The notes beneath the pieces are model-generated. The model was not told the DNA's origin. It worked only from the letters and a program-made list of their open reading frames with translations, and ran no database searches. From Aedes albopictus (Eukaryota > Arthropoda > Insecta > Diptera > Culicidae), in NCBI RefSeq assembly GCF_035046485.1, contig NC_085138.1, positions 339,028,263 through 339,092,262 of the forward strand: a DNA stretch of 64,000 nt, given 5' to 3'. This document shows positions 54,478 to 64,000 of this stretch, in pieces. How positions within the stretch are numbered: the first letter of the stretch is position 1; the number at the start of each line of letters is the position of its first letter. Both the position numbers and the translations under genes were made by a program.

Positions 54478-54860
54478 CCGGTTTTGGCAACACCCGTTTT
54501 TGGCAACATTTTTTTACCGATTTGGGCAACACCCGATTTTGGCAACCATTTTTTTATAGATTTTGGCAACACAAATTTTTGACAAAATTTTTTTATCGTA
54601 AAATCATCTTAATTACATATTTTTAGCTTTACCTCTATTAAAAAAATATAAATTCATTAAGTTTTCAACAACGACATTTTTTAAAATCATGACGTAATTT
54701 ATGAACGTCACCTATGCGTTTTGTAACTTTTGAATAGTCCATATTGAAAATATCAGTCAAAATAACGCATAAAAGTTGTAAAATCACAATTTTTTACCGA
54801 TTTTGGCAACACCCCATTTTGGCAACATAAAATTCACCTCGTGTTGCCAAAATCGGAAAG
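54478..54860. repeat. GGCAACA inverted-repeat element
   Basis: TTTTTGGCAACA phrases are repeated at the left (54485-54580) and right (54800-54850). The last, GTGTTGCCAAAATCGG, is inverted relative to the first. It is probably a short non-autonomous DNA element with subterminal repeats. Confidence 0.5.
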
Positions 54861-55540
54861 ATACGGTATTCATCAACATGTCACTTGAGTTTTGTTGAAA
54901 TGGGTTTTCGAAGGCACGAGAAAGGCGCCAGCACCGCTAGGTGGATTAACTAGGGTTTTTATCGTCATGAAAAGAAATTTGTGCTTGACTTACCCCTCTG
55001 TCTGTTGAAACATCGATCTTAATGGCAACGCAATTTCGCTGGATTAATTCTGAAATAGGAAAACAGTTATGCTTCCTTTTAGAATTACTGCTATCATAGA
55101 GCAACGAGTGACTTACATTTTGATGCTGCGAGAATACGTTGGAACGTTCACCCATGGTTCTTGAAGACATGCCAGATGACCTTTTTCCATGATGAAGGTT
55201 TGGATCTTTATGATGGTTTCGTCGGTTGCATTTTCTGTGGATAATTTCTCCGTCCGATTTAATTCACAACCAATTTTCCTTTTCGGCATTATTACAGTTT
55301 GTTCGTTCTTGGAAACCTTGGACGAATTGTTGAAGTGGTTGAGGTGCCTCATCTTCTCAGCATTGACTGTCGACCCCCTCGCTCACAGTTCGTCATCTAG
55401 AGATGTACAGATGTAAACTGTATGTAATAAGAAGGAATTTCGAAAGAAATGTAAATCATCAAGACACAGAGTCGGACAATATTGATTTAGTTGTTACCCG
55501 GTGTATTCAGAACACAACATGGCGTGGAGCTTACGTTAAA

Positions 55541-57333
55541 CTAATCATCTACGTAGGATATCCCATATTCCTCCACTGCTGTTCTATCGGGTGGGTAATC
55601 GGTGGTTTTTGTATCTTTCGGCTTCTTTTGGTGTACCTTCATGTGTGTCCGAAGATTATCTTTCCGTCCGAAGGCGCGACCACAGATCTCACAGCTGAAC
55701 TCCTTGAACGATTGGTGTGTTTTCATGTGCTTGTTCAGGTCTCCCCTGGGAAAATAAGCATTACAAAAGATTATTTTTTGTGTTATTGCCGTACGAGTTT
55801 AGGTCAAAGGTATCAGAATTCAGCGAAACATTTTTTAAACATGGTTTATAGATATATGAGTTTTCAAACAAGAAAATACATAAAGAAAAGCCTGAACAAA
55901 AACTATGTATAACTTGTGCGACAATTAAAAAAAACCAAAAACCGAAAAGTTCAGTAACTTTCAAGAAACCCACTCTTACCTGGCGTAGAACAAATGACCA
56001 CACTCGTCACACTTGATCTTCGGTTCCTCGAAGTGATTACGCATGTGTCTCTCCATGGAAGACTTCTGCAGGAACATTTTTTTGCAAACCGTACACTGGA
56101 ACGTGCGTTCCCCGGCGTGCGATATCATGTGCATCTTCAGGCTTTTCGTGTACATGTACTGTCGGTCGCAGAGCGTGCACTTGAACATTTTCTCCCGGGT
56201 GTGGATGTTCAGGTGGGTCAAATAATTTGACCTACCGATAAACTTTTTCTCACAGTGCGAACATTGGTACCTGTGGAATATGGGAAAGCTTTTCAGGAGA
56301 GCTCGATTCTGGGATGCTAACATAAGGTTGCATTTCAAAGGGCTGAATGCAGCTGAGGCTGAAAACAAAAGGTTGAAATCATAGAATCATCACGAAATAT
56401 GAAAAGGCTAAGAATAAGCAACAATTTACGAAATTAGTTATACCTACACTCACAAAAATATCGATGGAATGAATGCGAAATTTATATTAATATTTATATT
56501 TTTCTGTGCGTTTTAAACGACGAATTTTTAAAATCGTGTAAATTGAATGCACTATTTTTTGTCTTCAAGTCTCTATTATTGTTTCTATCAAATAATTATG
56601 TATTATCAACCATGTTGATGTGTTACGATCACCATTTGTGCATATTTTACGTGAAGAAATCTGACAAATTCATACAAGCATATTTTTCTATTTCAGCCTT
56701 ACGTCTTTCAGCCTTTTGTTGATAACCCTCTTTTCGAGATTTGTTTCACAACTTTTCTTACTTTTTATCATTCTGGTGGTGCCGCAAATGCTCGAACAAA
56801 CTCACGAAGAATTTACCACAAATGGGACACATCTTTGTATCGGGTTTACGTTTCTTTTTCGCATCCAAAGACTCGACTCTGAGTGCACGCGGTTTTTTCG
56901 CCCTCGGCTGGTTCAAACCCATTTCCTCTTCCCACAACTTGTCCTCCTTTGACTTCAGACTCGGTCTGCCACGCTTCTTCGGTGCTGTTGTTTGCATTTT
57001 TTTCGACCTGGCTTTCGACTTTTTTGGACAAAAATCGGAATCGTATGAATAGTGATCCGAATCAGCAATGTCACCGTTAGTCAGTTCACTGGCACCAACA
57101 TCGACTGATTCAAATTCCAGATATTGATCCACGTAGCTCGGTTCTTCCTCGTCCATTAATTCCTCTTTCAATGGAACCGGAAATTCAATTGAGTCAAGTT
57201 GATGCTCCAAGAGTCGTTGCTGATAGATTTTGTCATTATCGATGCACGACAGGTAGAATCGATGCCACTGCTCGATCTGATGGCTGCAATCACTGCAAAT
57301 AGCTGGATACATGGTGTTTTCCGATTTGATGAT
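55541..57333 (-). CDS. ZAD / AT-hook / C2H2 zinc-finger protein, 5' exon missing
   Basis: Three minus-strand exons join in phase: 57333-56762, 56270-55980 and 55745-55541 (1068 nt, 355 aa plus stop). The first begins after TTTCAG with IIKSENTMYPAICSDC, which is only the second half of a ZAD. Its phase-0 start matches the ZAD intron of the neighbouring gene. The exon with the first C-x2-C was not found before the window end. An acidic region (ELMDEEEPS) and an AT-hook (KKRGRPSLKSK) follow. Then come one degenerate finger (CPICGKFF) and five regular C2H2 fingers; the fourth regular finger is completed across a splice junction (CDECGHLFYAR|GDLNKH). The gene is convergent with the other ZAD gene. 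It is predicted to be a nuclear DNA-binding regulator. Confidence 0.82.
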
Positions 57334-57826
57334 CTGAAACCATGGGGATCGTACGTTATCAATTCACTCGTATGAAAAGCAAGAAAAACTGGACTGAATT
57401 GCCTCAGACAATAAAAAAAAATCAACAAAGAAAATGAAGTTGCATTAGTGAAATTTTCGAGAGTCTCTAATTAGCACTCTTTAGACATTTCTTAATTCTT
57501 CTTAAGTTAGGAGTTACTTAACAAACCCCTGAATGAAATATTGAACAGATTACTAATAAAATTTCCTGCAAAACCAGTATGGGATTTGCAGATGATTTTC
57601 TGCACGATGAGTGCTTCATTGTCGAATTAGTATAATCAGTTTCGTACTTTTTGATTCCGCCCTCTAGACAGATAGCTATGTCCGGAGTATATTGATCAAT
57701 GTTTTTGATCTTTTTTGTGTCATGATGTCACATGTTTTATAGGTATTTTTAAAACAAATACTGGCCTTCTGAATATGTGTAAGGCTATTTCAAAAATATT
57801 TTAAGAACTTAAGAACATGATTAAAT

Positions 57827-58059
57827 CGGCACCAACATTTGAAAAGGGCGTAACTGCATTTTGAAACAAACCCCTCTTTCACATCTGTGGATCGTATTTC
57901 AATGCCGCCATGCAAATCACCGCCAGTATAGGAAAGAAGAGCAATTTCTCTGTCTAGTGATGTTTATGAATTTCGTGGGAAACTTAAAATATGACCCACA
58001 GATGTGATAGAGTGGTATGTTTCAAAATGCAGTTACGCCCTTTTGAAATGTTGGTGCCG
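57827..58059. mobile_element. Foldback MITE (about 75-bp arms)
   Basis: CGGCACCAACATTTGAAAAG at the left is mirrored by CTTTTGAAATGTTGGTGCCG at the right. Pairing continues through GGCGTAACTGCATTTTGAAAC and CACATCTGTGG. It lies upstream of the found exons of the second ZAD gene, presumably in its intron. Confidence 0.8.
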
Positions 58060-58106
58060 AAATAGGCTTTATAATAATATAATTTCTGATCTTGCCTGAT
58101 TTGGAG

Positions 58107-58506
58107 CAGTGCTAAAAATGTCATTCCGACATATCTAAATTCAACCACATCCAATTCATTTAAGAAGCTCAACCTGAGAATATGGTACATGAAAAATTTG
58201 TGCGGCTAGACCAGTTCTACAATAAAGTCACGGAAAAATAGATCTTTTCCGAATATTCAAGATAAATGTCATGGACTACTTTGGAAAAACGCCAATGATA
58301 TTCATGGTGAATATCAATTGGCATTTTTCGAAGGTAGTCCGTGACATTTACCTTAAACATTCAGAAAATAGCGGGTTTTCCATGACTTTCTTGTAGAACT
58401 GGTCTAGCCGCACACATTTTTCATATACCATATTCTCAGGTTGAGCTTCTAAAATGAACTGGATGTGGTTGAAATTAGATATGTCGAAATGACATTTTCA
58501 GCACTG
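58107..58506. mobile_element. Foldback MITE (about 190-bp arms)
   Basis: CAGTGCTAAAAATGTCATTC pairs with GAAATGACATTTTCAGCACTG. Pairing then continues for most of the element (CAACCTGAGAATATGGTA / TACCATATTCTCAGGTTG, GCGGCTAGACCAGTTCTAC and its mirror). The loop is ATGGTGAATAT. There is no coding content. Confidence 0.85.
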
Positions 58507-58969
58507 GAATTACTCAACTTTCGGTACTATGTCACTTACTCAATTTTGGCTTCCCGCATCGAACTCTCAAAGTTTGGTTATTTTGCTATTCAGTCTCTGA
58601 CAACAATAATAAAGAGAGCGAATGAAAGAGGATGCAAAAAAGAACTCAAAAGTGAGTTTAAAAATACTCAAATTGGGGTTTTCTTGTTTTTCAGTGTAGG
58701 AGGAATATCTATAGGAATCCTTGGATGAACCACATTACTTTAGTTATTTCTCTCGGAATGCCTATTCCTGCATAAGTTCCTTCTGTGATTTTTCAAAACA
58801 TTCCTCCACAAATTCCCCATGAGTGTGCTGCTGCGTTAACCGTTATGTGGCCGGCAAACTTTTTGCATATTTCGACACCGTGTATTTTAAGCGGGTGCTG
58901 GGTACCCGGGTACCCTGCCGGCCACATAAGGGTTAATGCTTATTTTAATGTGTTTTAATGTTGATGTGA

Positions 58970-60600
58970 ATCCTCCAAGAATTCCTCCAAGGATTCCTTC
59001 AGGAATTCCTCAAAGAATGAATCCAAGAATTCCTCTGGGATTATCTCAATAAATTCTTGCAGGGGTTTCTCCATTTATGCTTGGTGGAATTCATTTAGTA
59101 ATCCCTGCTGTAATTTTTCTATGGATTCCTCCAGAAATTCATCCAGAGATTATTTTGCAAGGATTCGTTCAGATTTCCGCTTAGGGATTCTTCTCGCAAT
59201 TTCTTCTCGTATTCTGACTGGAAATCCTCTTCAGGTTCCTTTTAGAATTTTTGTTGAAATTGCTCCTAGAATGCCGCTGTAATTTCTCCAGGAATTCGTG
59301 GTGGGAATCCTCCAAGAAGTCTTGCTGACATTCCTGGAGAATCCCTAAGGGCAATAACTCTAGAAATACCTTCTGGAAATATTTGAGAAGTCTCAGCAAG
59401 GATGTCCGGTAAAATTGTGGTACGAGTTCCTGAAGGAAACCTAGCAAGCAGGTATGTATTCCGAGAGGAATTCCTATAGGAATTCTTGAAGATATCACCA
59501 AAAGAATCATCGGAGCGATATCTGTACAACAAATCCATGGAGGAATCCTAGCAAAAAATTCTAGCAGAATTCCATTATACATTCCAAAAGGAGTTCCATA
59601 GATTTTCTAGTGAAATTCCTCAAGGGAGTCCTCTTGAAGTTCTTCCAGAAATTCCTGCTATGATTCCCTTCAGATTTCGTCTAGAATTCCCCTTGGAATA
59701 TATGCAGAAATTACTGCTGGGATTGCTTCAAGAATTCCTACTAGAACTTGTTCAAGAATTCTTGCTTAAATTTCTCTAGCATTTTCAGCAAGAATATCTC
59801 TTTTTGCTTTTGAGAGCCCTCCAGGAATTCTTGGGAAACCCAGAAAATTTTTGGAGGATTCGAAATGTCTAGAGGAATCCCAGCAGCAATCCTGGAACAA
59901 TCCAAGCAGTAGTTCCCAAAATAATCTCAAGAGGATGTCCAGCAGGAATATTACATTTCTAGTGAATTTCATGAATAAGATACAGCAGGAATTGCTAGAG
60001 GAATCCTAGCAAGAATTATTAGTGGTAATGCCAGAAGATTTCTTGGATGAATCCTTGCCGAAACTTCTGAAAGAATCCCAAAATGAATTTCTGAAGGAAT
60101 GCTTGGAAAAATCAGTGAAGAAACTAAAGGAGCAATTTCTGGGGGAATCCATGAAGATACCTCTTGAGGTATCTGTCTCAAGAAGAATTTTTGAATGAAT
60201 CACAGTAGGTAATCCTAGATGATTTTCGTGATTAATATATGAAGTTATTCTTGGGGATATCGCAGGAAATCACAGGAGGAATTCCTGGAGAAATTATTGC
60301 GGAATCATAAGAGGATTCTGGAAGAACTTCTTCTTCACAGAAAAAAATTTTTGAAGGAATCCTTGAAGGGCATTTCTGGAAGTATTCCAAGAGAAATCTT
60401 TATGGGAGTCCTCTTGGAATTTCTCCACAAATGCTGATGGAATTCCTCTAAAAAATCTTGAGAGATTTCTCCAAGAGTTCCAAAAGAAATTTCTCATCAG
60501 ATATGCCTACTAGAATTCATCTGAGAATTCTTGCTGGAGTTTCACAAGCATTTTCAGCTGGGATTTCTCCAGTAATTGCTCTTGGGAGTCCTCAAATCAA
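58970..60600. repeat. GGAATTCC minisatellite block 6
   Basis: This is a diverged block of the 12-bp family with orientation changes: TCCTCCAAGAATTCC sense at the left, GGAATTCCTATAGGAATTC near 59470, and GAGGAATCC sense after 59980. Minus-strand frames up to 133 codons across it are periodicity products. Confidence 0.8.
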
Positions 60601-60639
60601 GCTTCAGAGCGGTTTGTTGTACATACAGTAATAATGTTA

Positions 60640-60870
60640 CAGTAGACGTTCGATAAGTGCAACATGTTTACGTTTCAGTTACCGAATGAAATTCGCTAAC
60701 TGCAACGACTGACAGCCGTCAAACAGTTGTCAATTGCTGTTGGACGCAGCCAGAATGCACTCAAAAACATCGCAATGCAGCTGTAGTGCATCCGAAAAAC
60801 ATCGCAACTCTGTTGACGTTTTATTTTTGACAGATAGGGGTGCGATAACTGCAAAATTGTTGCTGTTGCG
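60640..60870. repeat. DNA-transposon relic related to 30.55 kb
   Basis: ACAGTAGACGTTCGATAAGT, then CATGTTTACGTTTCAGTTACCGAA, then TGCGATAACTGCAAAATTG. The first two phrases have counterparts near 30551 and, inverted, near 30884. The limits are uncertain. Confidence 0.45.
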
Positions 60871-61574
60871 GATTACAGGCAATAGGCCCTTTGGATCTGC
60901 GTCGCATTGACACATGTCTTTTCAATGTCAATGTCAACGTTGACTTGTATGCCGAAGTGATAATAGCCGACGATAACAAAAAGCGAATCGATAGCACGTG
61001 AAGTCGTACGGCTAATGAAGAAGCCTAATCTTAATATTACTCGTTTCTATGCAATCTTTTATTATAATAATTATTGAACAAAATCACATGAATTCTTAGT
61101 AGTTAGTTTCAGTAAGTTCAAGGTTTGTGGAATGTTAATTGTGCACTTATTTAGCTACTTAATCTATGATCATGCAACACACAAACAACACTTGAACATG
61201 TATCTAATCATTCTTAAAATTGCAGTTTAAAATCTATAGTTATTGCCTAAAGTGTCCCTAAACGCTAAATTATAAACTAAATTAGTACGGGATAGTAAGT
61301 ACGGAGTAAATAGCCAATGATATACAGCTAATTTGACAATCTTGTTCATAGCTAGGTATCTAACCTCACAACTGCCTCATAAACCGATACTGGAAGGCTG
61401 ATTGGATCAATCGGATAGTTTAGAAACTAATTTGTAAGTTGATTTCAGTTGATTGAATTGGATTGTTCTAAATAAAAGTTTTTTTCCAGTCGAGTTTACG
61501 GAAACACCGAACTACGGAACAGTTTTTTGTAACATCCTCGAAAATTACTGCATCCAATCAGGTTCCAGCCAGTA
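60871..61574 (+). other. Probable 5' region (LTR/leader) of the second BEL element
   Basis: This is AT-rich sequence leading to the Gag start at 61575. A 5' LTR is expected here, but because the 3' copy lies outside the window its ends cannot be defined. The leader near 61440-61570 (AATAAAAGTTTTTTTCC...CCAGCCAGTAATG) resembles the leader position in the complete element. Confidence 0.35.
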
Positions 61575-64000
61575 ATGAGCAGTGCAGCGATGCAGTCTGT
61601 CAACCACTGCAAGGCATGCAATCGGCCGGACCATGCCGACGATATGGTTGCATGCGATATTTGTGGAACTTGGTTCCACTACACTTGTGCAGGAGTTCAA
61701 GCCTCTATCTGCAACAAGCCATGGCATTGCGGATATTGCTCCAGCCGGGACGACGGCACTAACAGCTCAGCGATTTCGGTCAGCTCCGGAAGCTCGAATG
61801 CCCGTTTGCAGTTGAGGCAGCTAGAAGAATCTAAGGCGCTGGAAGATCGCCTTCTACTGCAGCAAGCTGAACGCGAGCGAGCTTTTCTAGCCGAGAAGCA
61901 TCAGCTGGAGGCTGAGATTCAGTCGGACAAGCAGCTTAGAGGCAGCACTTCTAGTTTTAGGAGCCGACACAGTGCTAGAAGCCGTCACAGTTACAGAAGC
62001 GAGGTAAGAGCGTGGATCAATGAATCGGTAGATACTCCAGCGAAGACGGTGGATCATCAACCAGGGGCGTCAACATCGACACCTATTGTTTCCACTGGGA
62101 ACGTGGTTCTAGCGGTACCAGAACAACAAACGGTATCAGCTCCGCCGGTTTCTTCTCTCGATCATCCGATGGTAGCCCAGGGTCTTGGCAATCAACCTCC
62201 ATTCGTGCACCCCAACGTTGGCCAGGTCACATCGATTCTCCCACCAAGTAATTTGCCGTCAGTCGTCGCACCCGTCGTGTCAGTAGCTAACAGAGACCCA
62301 CCGAGAACAATGACAAACTGCACAACTATTCATCCTCCTGAGCAGTCGTGTTCAGTTCCGCTTAGCAACGTCGTCCACCAAGAACAGCAGAAACAACACC
62401 CACTGCATCGGCCTAACCGGCAACTTCCACCGACCGTTCTGTCAGGTCCGAAGCAGCCAGTGCTTTCAGGTTCGAATCCTTTGGGAAGTCACGTTTCTGC
62501 CCGTGTACGCTGTGGAAGTCAAGCTCAGCTGCCAGATGCTCAGCTACCCAGGATGCAGCACCAAATTCATCAACGGTTCCAGCCGTGTGGTCAACAAACT
62601 GGTCAGCCCTTTCCTCCAACACTGAACCAGAACGCCTCTTCGTTTCCAGCACAGTGGCCACGAAACGCAAGTGTGACTTTCGTCGACAACCAGCAGTATT
62701 TCCCAACTGCAAACCAGATTCCCGTTGTGCAACCGATCGGCGCTTCTCACCCGATAAATTTCTACCAACCGTCGTACCCTCGATGGTCAACAGAATCGGT
62801 GCCACTCCAGCAATCGAGTACGACTGTGGGAAATGTAGCAGGAACCTACGCATCGGAACCGCAACTCGATCCAGCAGGACATTCTAATCAGCAGACACTT
62901 TTTGGTCAAGCTTCGAGCTTCCACCGAGCACAGGCTGCAGAAGGCATATTGAGCGCACAGCAGTTGGCTGCACGACAAGTGGTATCACGTGAGTTGCCTA
63001 AATTTTCAGGTGATCCTCTTGAGTGGCCAATGTTTATAAACGCGTTTGAGTCCACGACGGCCATGTGTGGGATTCAACCAGACGAGAACCTGGCCAGGCT
63101 ACAAAAAAGCTTGGTTGGCGCTGCTAGGGAGAAAGTCCAGAGCATACTAACTCTGCCGACGGCGATCCCAGAGATCATTGAAACTCTTCGCGACGAATGT
63201 GGCCGACCGGAACAGCTAGTTCATTGACTGCTGGTCAAAATTCGACACGCACCTCCGCCCAATGTCAACAAGCTTGAGACGCTAATCAGTTTCGGAAGGG
63301 AGGTCAGAAACCTGGTAACCTTCATTGACGGAGCGAATTTGCAAGACCACCTGTCGAACCCGATGCTGCTGTCAGAGTTGGTAGGGAAACTACCTCCTAG
63401 TCTTCGCCTTGAATGGGGTCTTCATACGCAAAGGGTACCGCAGGTCTCGCTGAGGGCCTTCAGTGATTACGTCACATCCATCAAAACTGCTGCGTGCAAA
63501 GTGTCGCTGCCTACTGATTCGCATGCGGACGAGAACCGAAGAAGTAAGAAGGAGAAAGGGGGGTTCATTAACGCGCACACCGTGGAGGAGAAGAGGAGCT
63601 CCCCGGTATCGAGCCCGAAAAAGGAATATCATCCAAAATCCGAATCGTATGTCCCTAAACCGTGCCCTGCGTGTAATAATAGTGACCATAAGCTCCGTAC
63701 CTGCGATAAATTCATTGGCTTAGGTATGGAGCAAAGGAAGCGTCTCGTCGATCAGCTTAAACTATGCCAACGTTGCCTGGGAAGCCACGGAAAGTGGCCG
63801 TGCAGATCGAAGCAAATCTGTGAAACCAACGGATGTAAGGAACCTCATCATAGACTGCTCCATCCTGCGAACACCAAACCAAACAATGCTGAGCATGCAG
63901 GTTCGTCAGGAATTATCTCGGCTCACTGTTCTCGCCAAGCCGGCGTGTTATTCAAGGTGATTCCTGTCACCCTCTCCAGCAATGGCAAGTCCGTCTCAAC
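61575..64000 (+). pseudogene. BEL/Pao Gag-Pol, partial and stop-interrupted
   Basis: The frame opens with a PHD-like C4HC3 finger (CKAC...CDIC...FHYTC...CGYC, residues about 12-56), then a charged coiled-coil, a Gln/Pro/Ser-rich linker, and the Gag core (FSGDPLEWP about 478). A TGA at 63225-63227 interrupts a conserved Gag segment just after GRPEQLVH. The same frame continues without another stop through the rest of Gag, the zinc knuckles (CPACNNSDHKLRTC, CQRCLGSHGKWPC) and towards the protease at the window edge. It is clearly related to, but diverged from, the 22385-29128 polyprotein. It lies antisense upstream of the second ZAD gene's known exons. TGA-C readthrough is conceivable but a point nonsense mutation is simpler. 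Confidence 0.85.

Larger units (their letters stand above)
51208..54935. repeat. Composite repeat region with GCCTTTCTCGT ends
   Basis: The left boundary carries TGCCTTTCTCGTACACC and the right boundary the inverted GGCACGAGAAAGGCG, both beside AT-rich flanks. Between them lie a TG-rich microsatellite-like stretch, an inserted MITE (51352-52051), the ATGGCGG array, a SINE and a GGCAACA repeat. It could be one large composite element, but the ends are short and target duplications were not found. Confidence 0.4.

Noticed and set aside
60730..60915. MCQCDADPKG frame as the missing ZAD first exon
   Set aside because: The cysteine spacing is C-x-C rather than C-x2-C, and the segment lies in a transposon relic.

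Overview
The window is non-coding-rich, repeat-packed nuclear DNA of an insect. The best fit is a culicine mosquito, probably Aedes. The evidence is tRNA-headed SINEs, very long introns filled with TA-flanked foldback MITEs, BEL/Pao LTR retrotransposons, and ZAD-type (insect-expanded) zinc-finger genes. No bacterial-style genes, CRISPR arrays or rRNA are visible. The tRNA-like sequences all look like SINE heads. The species is inferred.

Three host genes can be assembled by splice-site and reading-phase logic. (1) A + strand gene spans 5825-36864 in five coding exons (about 950 aa) with a 28 kb first intron. It encodes a long coiled-coil protein whose N-terminus (KAKLKRFND) and C-terminal KEN/SP-TP tail resemble HMMR/RHAMM, a spindle and centrosome protein. 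(2) A + strand ZAD/AT-hook/C2H2 zinc-finger gene spans 41706-48390 (three coding exons, about 596 aa). (3) A convergent - strand ZAD/AT-hook/C2H2 gene spans 57333-55541. Its first ZAD exon is not found in the window.

Layout: 1-5200 holds a hAT-like element with an exact 8-bp duplication, a small MITE, a LINE 3' end and a SINE. 5825 is the HMMR-like start. 7.5-14.4 kb holds degenerate GGAATTCCTCCA minisatellites, a dimeric satellite and a LINE fragment. 15.6-17.2 kb holds foldbacks, including a MITE inside a MITE. 18.4-33.1 kb is bounded by two inverted arrays of a 152-bp repeat. Between them lies a four-layer nest: minisatellite, foldback, small MITE, and a complete antisense BEL/Pao element (22348-29634) with identical 138-bp LTRs and an uninterrupted 2247-codon ORF. 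33.9-37.1 kb holds the remaining HMMR-like exons. 37.2-41.2 kb is tandem repeats plus a 770-bp retroposon with a 19-bp target duplication. 41.7-48.7 kb is the first ZAD gene. 50.2-54.9 kb is more minisatellite and then a composite repeat carrying a long array of AAGATGGCGG motifs (YY1/Pho-like). 55.5-57.3 kb is the second ZAD gene. 57.8-60.6 kb is foldbacks and minisatellite. 61.6-64 kb is the start of a second, disrupted BEL/Pao element running off the window.

The host genes do not form a visible pathway: one is a predicted mitotic spindle protein and two are predicted DNA-binding regulators. The most informative content is the transposon stratigraphy and the large inverted and motif arrays.
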